Source of the DNA: Lepraria neglecta
Lineage: Eukaryota; Ascomycota; Lecanoromycetes; Lecanorales; Stereocaulaceae
Assembly: GCA_033220425.1 (NCBI GenBank)
Contig: CM065646.1
Span: forward strand, 2,797,501 to 2,861,500
DNA length: 64,000 nt
Direction: 5' to 3'
Shown: positions 21,597 through 33,024 of the stretch, one piece after another
How the letters are laid out: every line of letters begins with the position of its first letter
Position numbering within the stretch: position 1 is the first letter of the stretch
Translations under genes and position numbers: made by a program
The notes under the pieces: generated by a model
What the model saw: the letters and a program-made list of their open reading frames with translations, nothing else
What the model was told of the DNA's origin: nothing
Database searches by the model: none

Positions 21597-22112
21597 CTAA
21601 TGACCAGCAGTGGCAACGGCCAAGATCTCCCTCTCGAGCCCTAGCACGTGGGTATACCCGATACCCGCCTCCTCAAGCTTCGCCCTGCCAGCATTTTCTC
21701 CAACGAACTTCTCTGGCTCTTTCACACCCACATAAACAGTCTGTATCCCCCCATTGCGTTTGCTCTTGCTCTTCAATATCGTCTCTGTACATGGAAGATT
21801 CCCACTAGCTCTCTTATTGCAGGGTTCCATCGTCGTGTACAGAACCAGCCTTTTTGACGCTGTATCCGTTGGCCCTATTTCTTTAATGTCCTGCTGCTCT
21901 TCATACTTAGCCAAGCAGCACTGCTCGGCGTGAGTGTTCCCGGGGAGCTCCATGGTGTAACCAGTCGACACGATGCGATTCGAGGCCTCATCCACCAGGA
22001 CTGCTCCCACGCAGTAGTTCGTGGGCTTGGGAGGCGCCTTTCTGGCAAGAGAGAGGGCATAGCGCATGTACGCTTGGTGATCTCCAGGTTCAATGGGCGA
22101 GGGGTCTGCCAT
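21597..22112 (-). CDS. rib2: RIB2-type DRAP deaminase (riboflavin biosynthesis)
   Basis: This single-exon gene (171 residues) belongs to the cytidine deaminase-like zinc enzymes. In fungi the RIB2 deaminase removes the amino group from 2,5-diamino-6-ribitylamino-4(3H)-pyrimidinone 5'-phosphate, the third step to riboflavin. Zinc and catalytic residues are visible: H61-A62-E63 in the GNTHAEQC context, P97-C98 in TTMEPC and C108 in GNLPC. The neighbouring words CVGAVLV, STGYTMELPGNTHAEQC and TVYVGVKEPE are characteristic of RIB2 rather than of salvage cytidine deaminases. Unlike yeast Rib2, the N-terminal pseudouridine-synthase-like half is absent, so this is a stand-alone deaminase. RIB3 lies at 53.7 kb; the two are not a cluster. 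The start is the first ATG. Confidence 0.88.
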   Translation of the reverse strand: MADPSPIEPGDHQAYMRYALSLARKAPPKPTNYCVGAVLVDEASNRIVSTGYTMELPGNTHAEQCCLAKYEEQQDIKEIGPTDTASKRLVLYTTMEPCNKRASGNLPCTETILKSKSKRNGGIQTVYVGVKEPEKFVGENAGRAKLEEAGIGYTHVLGLEREILAVATAGH

Positions 22113-23119
22113 ATTGATTGGAATTGCTCATAGATGAGCAGATCTGGCTTCCGTAGGTTGGTTCTGGAGCACTAATTCTGATGATTGATTCGGCGGGCCC
22201 ACTATGCGCTGACTAATCTACTTACCGTCGTCCAATCACGTCGTCCGTTGAAGTTGCCTTCCCCAGAACAGCAAATTGAAGCCTCATGCTTGGCTTTTGG
22301 CTTACAGTGTTTCATTGAGTGCGATGAAATCTGTTGGCGCGATTCCCCCTGCCTCGCTGCCTCTATATCGCATTGTCTGCTCTATACCCTTCGCTACCAA
22401 GAATTTTGTTCCTCGATCAAGGCTTTACATTGCCTATTAAGCCCTGTTGACTTGACAAATCCCTCAGCTATTTGGACAAGCACAGGATCGGCAAGCACCT
22501 CATTATGACGACTGAATTTCAGCCTCTTTCTCTCTCTACTGGCGTCCATAGCCTCCTCCGTCGTGGACCAGTTCTATTGGGGTCGGCTCAACTTTACGAT
22601 GACAGGTTTATTCGAGGGATTACTGTGGTGGCGTGAGGCACTAGAACCTGCATATTCCTCCCTGTCTTCCTTATCATGGCTACCCCTCATCGCAAAACAT
22701 TCATAAGCATCGTTTCCCCGTTGAAAATCTCTCGATCCATCTATTTTTTTGAGCGCAAGTCAATTTTGGTCTCCAGTATTGAGCATCGTTGCCTACCTTT
22801 TTACTCCGCACTAGTCAGCCTCGCGTCGTCAAATAGCTTGCTTGTCTCTGCCAATTTCTACAAAAGAAAGCCCTTCTCTGTAAGAATTTTCTCTAAAACT
22901 CTTGTATTCTCTACTAACAAAAGCCGTTAAACATACCACTTTTCATCAATTGTCATGCACGCCCAAATACGCTAATAATCTATGCGGCTTCTTACCAGAA
23001 GCTTTGTTCATTTGCATTGCACTGTCTCTCACAACGCCACGCTCGGTCAACATTAGATTTTATCAAGAAGCCCCTCGTGCTCACAACTCTACCATTACGC
23101 CAAAGTAAGCACAGCAGTA
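22113..23119. other. Intergenic, nothing recognised
   Basis: Short plus-strand ORFs (22185-22508, 22676-22930) show no domain. Part of this may be the lost 5' portion of the methyltransferase remnant that follows. Confidence 0.5.
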
Positions 23120-23781
23120 ATGGGTCGAAACAAATCCAAATCTTCCAATGTCCAGCTCTTCCGAAACGACATTTTTGATCTACCGTCGAATGAGCATGAG
23201 GATGCTTTGGCTGCCGGATCCCAGGATTTTGTCTTGAGTCGGGCCCTCGATAAATACATCACTGATTGGCCCGGCTATATCAAAAAAGCTTCCGAACTGC
23301 TCAAGCCGGGCGGATATTTGGAGGTGCAAGAGACTGATGAGCGATAGTATGAAGGCGATGGTAAGAGCGCCAACGACGGCAAACTCGTCTACAAAGATTG
23401 GGATTAGCTATATTTCCTTAAATCCCATCCCCAATATCGCGGCACAGACTAGGATTGTGGCAAGAACGCCGCAGAGTGGATGAAGAAAGCAGGATTCGAA
23501 GACGTGTAGGTGAAGAAGTTTGTTTTCCCGTGGGGCGATTGGCTCGCGAGACAGCAGGGACATACTAAGACGCTTGAGTATGGGACTTTTCATAGCAAGG
23601 GCTTGCGGGAGTATTGGAAGGGGAGTTTGAGATGGATGCGCCGAAGGCGGGGAGGGCCAAGAGTGCGCAGGAGGAGGCGTTTGGGAGATGGCGGGAGGAG
23701 TGTGAGAGGAGCTTGAAGAAGGAGGATGGGAGGTATCAGATTCATTATGTGACGTGGGGGCGAAAGCCGGATCAGGGATAA
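23120..23781 (+). pseudogene. SAM-dependent methyltransferase remnant (LaeA-like)
   Basis: The open stretch 23120-23347 contains DFVLSRALDKYITDWPGYIKKASE-like sequence and LLKPGGYLEVQETDE. The latter is the characteristic post-motif-II strand of fungal class I methyltransferases related to LaeA. The frame then hits stops (TAG near 23345, 23406, 23449 and 23506), but family-like sequence continues between them: NAAEWMKKAGFEDV, VKKFVFPWGDWLA, and in a shifted frame FGRWREECERSL and YVTWGRKP to TAA 23779. The SAM-binding glycine motif is not found upstream. This is a 5'-truncated, decayed copy. It could have regulated secondary metabolism when intact, but that is family knowledge only. Confidence 0.75.
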
Positions 23782-24063
23782 GGGGTGGAATGGAGGGGTT
23801 CGTTAGAGTGCGCGATGATACATACGGCTATGAGTTATAAGAAAAGCTTTTGGATTTCTTTTTGCTTTGGTCTGATTTCTTTGATCTTCAATGTAATGCA
23901 AATGGCGACTTTGCTAGCGTTGGATTCTGCTGGCGCCTGTCGTCCTAATCTTGAACACACATGCAATTAACGATTTTCCTCGACTCTATCTTCAAGCGTG
24001 GCACCATCTTTACGCTGCAATCTGTCTGGCCTCCACACGGATCGAAAAGACAGCCGACATTCG

Positions 24064-25298
24064 TCACGCCGACTCCTTCTGCACCCTGAGATACTCCCCA
24101 ACAGCCGGCCGCCTCTCTTCAAACCTCTTGAGCTGAATTTGCTCATCCGAGAGAACGCCCAGCATATTAGGCTCAGGAATCACCGTCCGAACGCGCCCCA
24201 CCAGCTCGAACCTAAGCGTCTCCCCCATCCACAAATCTTTTAGAACATGAGAGCCAAGGTCGAAAACGTCGAAAACGAGCTTAGCATACATTTCCTGCCT
24301 ACCTGCCACCTCCTCATGGGTGAAATAGCACCTGTCACTGGGCCCAACCCCGAGTTCTTCCATGGCCAAGTGCTGTAGCTTCGTGAAGCCGCGCATAATG
24401 GAGATCCAGTTGGTAATCATTGAGGTGAAGCGGCCTTGCATAGCGAGACTTGGTAAATGGGATAGGGTTTTGACGATGAGTCGGAGGAGCGGAGCGTTCC
24501 AGTTTTCGGTCAAGTCGAGGTGTCGGAGGTAAGGCGCTTTGGCTGCTGCTTTGATGAGAGGGAGTGATGATTTGTGGTTGCCGCGACAGGTCTTCTGTAC
24601 TTCTGAAGCTTTCAACCACGCCGTTCCGCGCTCGAGATTGTTGGCGAGTGTTTGTATATTCGGGCACTTGGCTATCATGAACTCGCAGTAAGGACCCACG
24701 ATCAGGGTCTCGACTGTCGGTAAGATGATCATGCGGGCGAAGGATTCGAAGATCTGGATATGGGATTCTGGCACACGGAGCTCGAGCTGTTTGAGTTTGG
24801 GCATCTGGCTGAGCATGCTGACGAGTCCTGGAGCTAGAAAGGGAAAATAGTATGTAATGTCGAATTTGAATGATCTACCAATGGTCAAGTCTCAAGATCT
24901 TGTATATGTACCAACGAAGAAGGAAGAACTCACTTGACGTGAACTGTGAACGCTGGAGACGCCTTCATTTCTGTTATACGTAACCCCGATGCGTCTGTGA
25001 CGGTCACATGCTGGAAGATTGAGGGCATAGAGAGCGCTCGAAAACGCTTGTTGGTCTTCGAAAGAGGGTCAATTGGTGCGGCACAGCTTGTGGTACCATC
25101 TGGTGATGCCTCATACAGTGATGTGATGATGCCGATGAGAATTTCGTTGGGCATCTGGGACAAGTTGTTGTCTGCCATTCGTTCGGTAAGCCTGGCTGCT
25201 GTATTCTGATTTTGGTACTGATAAATGGAGATATACTCTGCTGCAGCAGCGAGAATCTGAAGACTGGCCATTCTATCAGTGAGTTTGAGATGGTTCAT
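24064..25298 (-). CDS. F-box-like protein with LRR-like C-terminus
   Basis: Two exons, 25298-24934 and 24874-24064, join in frame to 391 residues. Around residue 45 the sequence NLSQMPNEILIGIITSLYE matches the start of an F-box (L..LP.E.L..I). PIDPLSKTNKRFRALSMPSIFQHVTVTD then fits the remaining F-box helices and the following strand. The rest contains spaced leucines, for example MPKLKQLELRVPESH and APYLRHLDLTENWNAPLL, in a leucine-rich-repeat-like rhythm. F-box proteins recruit substrates to SCF ubiquitin ligases through Skp1; the target here is unknown. Three in-frame ATGs precede the F-box (25298, 25271 and 25175 region), so the true start is uncertain. The frame is intact. Confidence 0.75.
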
Positions 25299-25963
25299 GT
25301 AAAGTCATCCTTTGTGATCACAACATCAACAACTTCACTCCGGCTAGCGCATAAGACGATCCGATATTCACCCGGGAGGCATGTTGCTCCGCTCCTCTAT
25401 CTCGAACTTAGCCACTTGTGAAAAGGCTGCTCCCTTCCTTGAGACAGCTCTCATGATTGCTAAGCCCGTGCTCCAATTCCGTTCAAAACGCCCGTCTTCA
25501 TGGGAACTTCCCTCGAAACTGAAATACCCTAGCAGCTTTGAGCCGGTCTCAACACAAATGATTTGGATTATTGTGCATTGTCGCTGGAGCACTACAACTC
25601 TTATAGTCCTATAGAGAGAGAAGTTGATGAGATGAGCATAGAAATTTAGATAGTAAGGCAGTATCCACAAGCACGAAGCCAGCAGATTGTTAGAGACTAG
25701 AAGCTCTGCAGATAGCAAGCTCGAAAGAAAATTTGGAGCTTGAGAGCAGGCCTTTGCGCCGAAATTTGGTAGCTGCACTGTAAGGTGGGAGGTTTTCCGT
25801 TCTATTCACCGATGCATTCCATATATCTATGCTCATTGACTCGTCTATCTGACACCTTCGTAGACCCTTGCACTGTTAGTAATACAAACTCGGGGCTTAA
25901 GCAAATGCAATTATTTTAAAGTAACTGCAGTCGTAAGCGATATTCCTTCCATCGAATGAGGCT
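25299..25963. other. Intergenic; doubtful 136-codon minus ORF
   Basis: A minus-strand ORF at 25368-25778 (MQLPNFGAKACSQAP...) has a hydrophobic middle but no recognised domain. It may be chance. The interval holds the 5' flank of the F-box gene and the 3' flank of the siderophore gene. Confidence 0.4.
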
Positions 25964-27674
25964 TTATAACTCCGGGGCTGTCCATCCGTCTCTAACAATC
26001 TTCATCAGCGCCGCCTGTTTGTAGGGGAATGATATCTCCTTCTCCTGAAAGAAGCCAACGTCTTTTAAATAATTGATGAATCTACCACAAGGTAAGCCAT
26101 GGAAATATAGAGACCATCAATAGCAGGGCGTCGCTTACTTTTTATTGTCAATTCTCGGCTCCACAAGCACGCGCTGCGTTCTATAATCTGCCAACCAGAA
26201 GTAGTGCACCAATGCACTCATCCATATTTTCACTCTGTGAGCACCACGAAACTCTTGCTCGCCTACCAAGGCATGAAAGCCCCTGTCCCAATCGTTGACA
26301 TCACTTCCAGTTAGATGCCTTCCCAATTGGTCCTCTTTGACCCAGTAGAGCTCAAAATAGCCGAATGGTTTCCCGTCCCAGCATCCGATCACGGGAAAGC
26401 TATGCTTGTCGTTCAACGCTCGCGTAAGGAACGCCTCCTGCGTGGATTGGGGGCCAGCGACGCCCCAAGCGGCCGAGACACGAGGCTGATTCATCCAATT
26501 GTATAGTAAGTCCGTATCGCACGGGTGAATGCTAAAAGTGCCTAACGATGGCAACGCAGCAGTGGCCACACCTGAATTGGGAGGGAGGAAGTTGAGTGTG
26601 TTTCCAGACCCGCTTGAAGTCGGTCCGTGGTACTTCGGAGCTCTTGAGGACAGGGACGCAACCCGAAATGAGAGAAATTGACCGACACTAGGAACATACC
26701 GGGTATAGATTGTGGCTCCTTGACCCGGGGGTTTTGGCCGTATCGGATGTCTGATTGACTTGGTGAAGGTGTATTGAGGTACTGGTGGAGGGTAATAGGT
26801 AGGAAGATGGCTGCTTGACGCGAAGGGCCCGGGAGATTGGTTGCCAGACCATAAACCATGTTGCGGTACTTCCCCTGTAGTAGTATCGTGTCTCGGTGTG
26901 CCTTCCCTGTTCGGGGAACCAGGTCTTGAAGGGTACGGGGATGCACCTGGGAACGGCGAAGACGAAGTAGGGGAGAGCGTAAAGAGGAAGATACGAGGAT
27001 CCAACTGCCAGAATGACTGCTGGCTAACGAACATCTTCTGCCAGCCCTCTCCACTTCTCTCATCTGTTGTAGCCCCAATGCAGGACTCCTCGCTAGCAAT
27101 CAAGCCCATCCTCTCCAATTTTGGCAACAGGTATTTGCCTTTGAATATGCCTTCTCTTTTGATATTGATACGCCATGGACCTTTTGGTCTTCCTGCCTCT
27201 GGCATCTCCGGGTTGATACCTTTGGTCAGGTGTGGGTTTGGTGCGGGCTTGGTCCCAGAATCAGTGTTAAGTCCAGCCAAACGAGGCCAGGATAGGTACC
27301 TGATGGAAATACCACCATAGTGTTCCCCACAGCATCATAGCTATCTGCCTTGTAGGAGAAGTGGCAGGCTTGAAGTCTGTGTTGCTGGGGTTTGAGATCG
27401 AAGAGATGAATAAGTTGTCATTGTGCAGTGTTGGGAGCTTGTAACGGTGTGCTCGACGTTTCGTAAAAGCGTAGACCCGTTCTCTCTCGTCTGGAAGTGA
27501 CTGAGGCCCATCTTCTTCTTCGTCATCATCGCCTGTTTCCAGGATGATGGTCCAGCCCGGTGGGAAGATGGAGTGGTGGATGTTCAGGTCATTGGCTTTA
27601 AAGGAGAGGCCCGCAAAGACCGGGGAGACCGTGATTGTCTGGCCATTGGGTAGGTACAGCAGGCTTGGTGCCAT
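25964..27674 (-). CDS. Siderophore N5-hydroxyornithine acyltransferase (SidF/SidL type)
   Basis: Three exons, 27674-27300, 27247-26139 and 26081-25964, join in frame to 533 residues. The C-terminal ~180 residues form a GNAT acyltransferase of the AlcB/IucB family. Visible blocks are FSIHPCDTDLLYNWMNQPRVSAAWG, split around the acyl-CoA fold, then GKPFGYFELYWVKED, the diagnostic DWDRGFHALVGEQEFRG, and in the last exon YLKDVGFFQEKEI with AALMKIVRDGW. In fungi such enzymes attach acetyl (SidL, ferricrocin) or anhydromevalonyl (SidF, fusarinine/TAFC) to N5-hydroxyornithine. The sequence alone does not decide which. The middle third (Ser/Pro-rich, about 170-260) is probably disordered. No NRPS or other siderophore gene is in the window. 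The AAA gene is divergent across an 870-bp gap. Confidence 0.85.
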
Positions 27675-28543
27675 GATTTCTAGGAGACAAAATCATGGCA
27701 CGTTGAAGAAGAATGTATCCGTTGGGTCGACCAGCTGGAGAAGGCCGAAGTCGAAACGCGCTAGCTTATCGATAGAACCTTGGAAGCTTCCACCGGCTCC
27801 GCGCTAAAGATAGCCTTGAAGCCGATTTTCTAGGGGCAGTTTCCATCCCCGGAGCCTTCCCCACTCTACCACTTCAGGGCTTAGGTCAAGCCGGAGTTTG
27901 TTGATTCTAGTGTGGGCTCTACCGCGCCGATATAAGTCAGCCCTGTCAATTCAGTAAACTCGATCTCCAGTTCGTGGGTTACACACGTCACCTGATCAGT
28001 CATGTTGACTGCAGGAAATTAACTTAGGTGATAAAGTTCACAGTGCGTTGGCGCATCTGTGGGCTCAGCTTTGGCAGTGGCGACCGTGGTGCCTAATGGT
28101 GACTAACTCATGCAAAGCCGATCTCCCCGCAGAACCACTCACAACAAGACAAACCGCTGCGGCTGAGTCAAGGCAACAGAAAGCAACCACTTATTATTCC
28201 ATCACGCTTATCACATTCTTTATACTGCTAATCTAGCTGAGTTGGTCCGCACGTATAGGTTTACTTCGTTGAGTCATCATTGGTAGAAGAGTCAGGGCAA
28301 GGTAAGGCCACCGCAAGGCACAACACTTGCCAGCCCTGATCGGGCGTTGCCCGCCTTCGTGCCTGCCATCTAAACGCTATATATGATCATCTCCGAACCT
28401 TCCAATCGATTACCGTTACATCATACATCATCCGAGCCTTCACTGCCCTGGCTGTGTGTTCATAAGCATTGGTTACTAAGGTTGGTAGGTGAGTCGTGAC
28501 GTTCGACAGGCACCTACTACAACGTCGACAGGCACTACAACGG
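27675..28543. promoter_or_regulatory. Divergent upstream region (siderophore gene / AAA ATPase)
   Basis: No ORF is supported in this interval. Three GATA-type words (TTATC/GATAA) occur at 27766-27770, 28030-28034 and 28208-28212. GATA factors of the SreA class repress siderophore genes, but such short words are frequent by chance, so regulation is only suggested. Confidence 0.35.
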
Positions 28544-31078
28544 ATGTGCTACGACCTCACGATGCCGGGTTCAAGTGCAGACAGCATCTCGTCGTCTTCA
28601 TCTTCAATAAATGAACAGATAGATCAAATTCCTACCTTCACTCCTCCCTCATCCGATACTGTTGGAAATGGAACGGCGTCGCCAAAGAACAAGCCGAAGA
28701 TCAGAGCGTCCATACTCGAATACAAGACCGTCAATCAGATGTATGATCCTAGTCTTTTCGTAACCCTGAGCGAGTATAATGTTGACCTGTCATGTGCCAC
28801 AGATGGGACAGAAAGAACTATGGTCTCAAACTTGTGGAGTCCCTCGACAAGGAGTTCAACAGAGAAGATAACTATGAGGAATACATTTTCATCGAACGAC
28901 GTAAATATGGTGTGTCCAAGGAGCGTTATGCTAACCTCAATTTTCGCTAATCTCAAGATAGACGAAGCGAATATGCACTACAAGACCTTTGTCGATATCA
29001 AGTCAGAAGCTTTGAGAGACGTATTGCGGGAAGTTCTCGAGGGTGTCAACACCGTCTCACTTCGTGGGGACAAGCCCGAAGTAAGAATCTTCTTCGATTA
29101 ATTATCTCTTGTGATATCAAAGTCTTGATTAACTTGGTTGTAGATCCGAGTTGAGGTTCTGTTCCACTACTTGACCGAACTGGAATCTCGACGAGACAAC
29201 GGTGACCAAGAAACCGACCAGGCAACAAAGCACCTCGACTTGCTCGTTCGCTATCTTCAAAAGCATTTCGCCTCGACCATCCAGACCCTGCCCCAACTTA
29301 TTGAGCATAATGAGATCACTTTCGACCTTCTTTGGGCATTATTTCCCCCAAATTCTCTTGTCTACACTACTTGCATTTATTCCGAACAGCCAAAATGCCT
29401 TGTTTTTGACTTCGGTGATGTACAGGTGATTAAGCAGCAGACATACTGGGTGCTTCAAGGCCGGTACCTAGACTATGACGGCAAAAAGTTCGGCGAAGTC
29501 TCGAGAGCTCTCTTGATACCCGAATACCGTGGTGCCAAGATCATCACATCTCTTGAGACCTTTCCCCTCGGATGTCATCCAGAAGTGGCCGAAGTCGAGT
29601 CGACTCTGATCGAACGTGGTCGAAAGTTTATGTCTCTCCAAGGAGTACACCACCGTTCATACAACGGTCTTGCGCACCTCAAGAAGGACGGCCAGCCTAT
29701 CAAGTTCAACCTGAAAGGTCGCTTCATGGTAGATCCGCTGTGCTTTAAAGAGCACAATGCCAATTATGAGAGGCCACGCATCGATGGAGTTTCCGTCCGC
29801 GACTTGCTAGGCATTCGAAGACGGGACTTAGAAGACATATCGGAACTACTTGGCAACCAAGACATCACTGGCACCAACTCTGGCAATGCTCCTCAATCAG
29901 ACGGAAATAGCCAACTAGGAGAGATGACGGACGAGGAGTTGCTGATTTGCAGTCCGACCGTGCTGGGTTTCAGTTTAGAGAGAAGGCTTTGGGGTAAGAC
30001 TTTCCAATCGCCACAGAAATTCACGTTTTTTTTTTATAGAGGAATGTTAACGATGCTGATGTCTATTCCAGCCGAGTTCGCCGTTGCCGGTATTGAAGAC
30101 ATCCAATGGAGCAATCTACCTTTCCAATCCCTCGTTATTCCCACCAAAAAGAAGGACATGCTGCAAGCGCTTGTCCAGCCCTACAAGCCCGATGCCGAAG
30201 AACGACCCTTTGATGATTTTGTGGAGGGAAAGGGCAAGGGTTTGATTATACTTTTGCAGTATGTTTCCCTACACTCACCATCCTTTATCACACACGTGCT
30301 AACTTGAGTTTGCAGCGGTCCGCCTGGAGTAGGCAAGACATTGACCGCCGAAGCCATCTCAGAATATCAACGTAGACCACTCTACCGCGTTCGTTTACCT
30401 TCCTCAGCCTATCTTTATAAGTTCAATTACTAACAACTCCTAGGTTTGCGCCGGCGACCTCGGCCTCGACTCCGACAAACTCGAGCGCCGCCTAACCGAA
30501 ATTCTCGACCTAGTAGCTCGCTGGAAAGCCATTCTACTCCTCGACGAAGCCGATGTGTTCCTTGAAAGCCGCGAACGGCAGCATCTCCACCACAATACCC
30601 TCGTCTCGGTCTTTTTGCGCCAACTAGAATATTTTCAGGGCGTCATGATCCTCACTACCAACCGAGTCACTGCGTTCGATGAAGCAGTGCAGAGTCGTAT
30701 TCATCTTGGGATCAAATATGAGCCGCTAAGTCGAAAGGCAAAGGCTGAAGTGTGGACGAACTTCTTGGAACAGGCGAACGTTGCCGGTGGGAAGGGGAAG
30801 GCGACGAGAATTACGCCCAGCCAGCTGGAAGATCTGAGCAGGAGAGAGTTCAATGGACGACAGGTAAGATTCCATCGTGCTTACTGGTTCCGCACGGGTT
30901 TTTCTAACATCGTATGTAGATCAAGAACACAGTACGCATGGCTTACGCCTTGGCCATCGCAAAGAGCGCACCGCTGGGCTACGAACACCTGATCGACGCC
31001 ATAGAAGCGAACGAAGATTTCGATGATGATTTCCGTGGAGGTGGTGGAAAGAGCGGGGCTATGAATTCCTACCAGTAG
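28544..31078 (+). CDS. AAA-type ATPase with N-terminal DUF7025-like region
   Basis: Eight exons join in frame to about 703 residues: 28544-28740, 28803-28909, 28962-29080, 29144-29993, 30072-30258, 30316-30388, 30444-30863 and 30920-31078. Walker A is HGPPGVGKTLTAEA, formed across the intron ending at 30315. Walker B is ILLLDEADVFLE, sensor 1 is ILTTNRV, and an arginine-finger-like QSRIHL follows. The last exon gives the AAA lid helix MAYALAIAKSAPLGYEHL. The N-terminal ~420 residues match the conserved region that precedes the AAA module in many Pezizomycotina ATPases (blocks RYLDYDGKKFG, FKGA-like PEYRGAKIITSLETFPL and HRSYNGLA). Cellular role unknown. The start could be ATG 28544 or 28562. 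All motifs are intact. Confidence 0.85.
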
Positions 31079-32240
31079 ATACTCTGCATTATGGTGGGTT
31101 CTGCGTTGCAGTTCGTCACACTTTGGGTAGATATCACTTTTCCTTTGAACGCGTGCATACGGATGGCGAGCGACGAATTGACGTTTTTGTACTAGAATGG
31201 AGCACGAAATATGCATTGAATAGATTTGGGTTCACTGCATATCTCCTAGATTACACGTTAGCAAGCCTGATTTTGACATACTCAATGCTTTCAGTCATGC
31301 AGGTTCGATATTTTCTCAACTCCTACTGTTGTTCAAAGGCCGGTTCTCTTAGCTCAGGTAATTTTTGGTATCTTGACTTACTTGGGGTTAAGGAGTGATG
31401 GTATGCACGGTCTCTGCTCCATTTACTTACAAGCTGGCAGACATCCCAGGTCAGTCAACCAGTAGTCGGCTCAATCTACGCTCGCATTTGGGTAAGTCCG
31501 ATAATGCAACAGCTTCCGCCTTCCCAAAATCTCGGTTCTGTAGGTGTGGCGGGAGTTGGAAACATCGCATTACTTGGGAGATTCCCTCCTCGGTATAGAA
31601 GATCTGTGCTCCATCGACTCGTGAACTGGCGGGTATGCCAGGTCCGAAGCCTAAACCGTGACACAACCTACGCTCTCATGTATGTGACCTCGACATTCCA
31701 TCAACTTCAACTTTTTCCACAACGCCGTTCTTCCTGCTCGAATCACCTTGGAATCCTGTCATATCTGAGGAGATTGTCTACTGTCTTTGCATGGCTTCTG
31801 CTCTATTCTCCCCCGCGATAGCAGTTTTTCCGCGGAAAATTGCACCACATTACACCAATTTCGTGGCAATTATCAGCAAATTTGATCAACCACGTGCTAG
31901 CATTTTGTTCTTTAAGTGCGTAAGAGTGGGTTTGGAAACACGAAACGGCTTTCATTCTTAGCATGACAAAAGAATAATACATACCTACAGTAAGGCTCCT
32001 GGTGTACAAAAAGAGCAGGTGACATGAAAATGGTGTGAGTGACACGACTGAAATGGCAAAGGTCATGCTTTGAGAGGGTGTGATACTGGAGTCTGTAGGT
32101 ACAGAAGGGACGCGTCTTCCCCACATTCCTCCTACCTTTCGATTCACCCACATACCTCCATTCCAAGCAGCAATATCACTCACAAAGCCAAACACACCCA
32201 CGTACCAAAAACTCGTCCAACGACCCACTCAACCGCTGAC
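31079..32240. other. Long intergenic stretch, nothing recognised
   Basis: Short ORFs in all frames (31123-31398, 31395-31598, 31803-32228) have no domain or signal. No repeats or RNA genes were seen. Confidence 0.5.
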
Positions 32241-32673
32241 ATGGCTTCCAATGGGATGTCCTTTGCAATGATCGATGAGCTCCAAGCAAAGCTTGCCTAA
32301 TTCGAGCCCCTCGAAGCCACCCTCAAAGAGCGCGACACAACCATCTCCAACCTCAAAGCCTTCGAGGCGGCCGTTCACAAATCCTACGACAGCGAAGGCA
32401 ACGGTAAGCAACCCCCATCATCCCCACTCCCATCAAACACAAGCCTAACCCTTCCACTAATCCTGCGCAGAAATAGAAGCAAGCAAATACTCCCGCGTCA
32501 CCACGCACATGACACCCGCAACATTCACCCCCTTCTTGACCGAGAAAATCCTGCCTATCTTGCAGAAAGGCGAATTCGGCGCGAAGCCTATCCTTGTGGC
32601 GTTTCCGAAGGGGGAGGCGCTGAAGGTTATGATGGCGTTGGGAGAGAAGGGGGTTGGTGGTGGGAAGGCTTAG
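32241..32673 (+). pseudogene. Small coiled-coil protein with one internal stop
   Basis: Two exons, 32241-32403 and 32471-32673, join in frame to 121 codons, but codon 20 is TAA (32298-32300). Around the stop the sequence is otherwise coherent: MSFAMIDELQAKLA, stop, FEPLEATLKERDTTISNLK. A glutamine (CAA) there would give an unbroken coiled-coil. Exon 2 reads EIEASKYSRVTTHMTPATF and ends in a Gly/Lys tail. No family is recognised. A single C-to-T change would account for the break. Sequencing error or strain-specific loss are alternatives. If translated from a later ATG, only a short fragment would be made. Confidence 0.55.
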
Positions 32674-33024
32674 GCGTGGTGGATGTGGCAGGTTGGGGGC
32701 CCATGTGGAGGGGGGTGGGAGGCGGGTTAGTGGTGCATGCATTGCTTAAGTGTTGTTTTGTTTCAGAGTGGAGTGGGCTGGAGGGCGGATCAGCATAGCA
32801 CGCGTTGCTTAGAGCGTTGATGGAACAAATACTTGAGTCCTGAAACATTATTTCTTGCCCTTGTAGGAGCATACAGAGTGCCAGATCCAACGCCACGCTC
32901 CCTCGATTCTGTCCAAACCGCACAACGCCTGTTCGCACCTTGAGCGACTCCCTGCGCCGATTCGCCTCAAATCGACCATACACCTTCCCCTATCCGCATC
33001 AACTCAAACTTCTCTTCGCTGCTT
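32674..33024. other. Short intergenic stretch
   Basis: This is a convergent 3' region between the small coiled-coil gene and centrin. The minus-strand ORFs here are proline-rich artefacts of biased composition. Confidence 0.5.

Noticed and set aside
28207-28275. tagctgagttggtccgcac word as a tRNA A box
   Set aside because: No B box or pairing acceptor stem follows at tRNA distance.
20437-31078. Secondary-metabolite or siderophore cluster around the acyltransferase
   Set aside because: No NRPS, oxygenase, transporter or CoA ligase is present; only the methyltransferase remnant might suggest it, and it is decayed.
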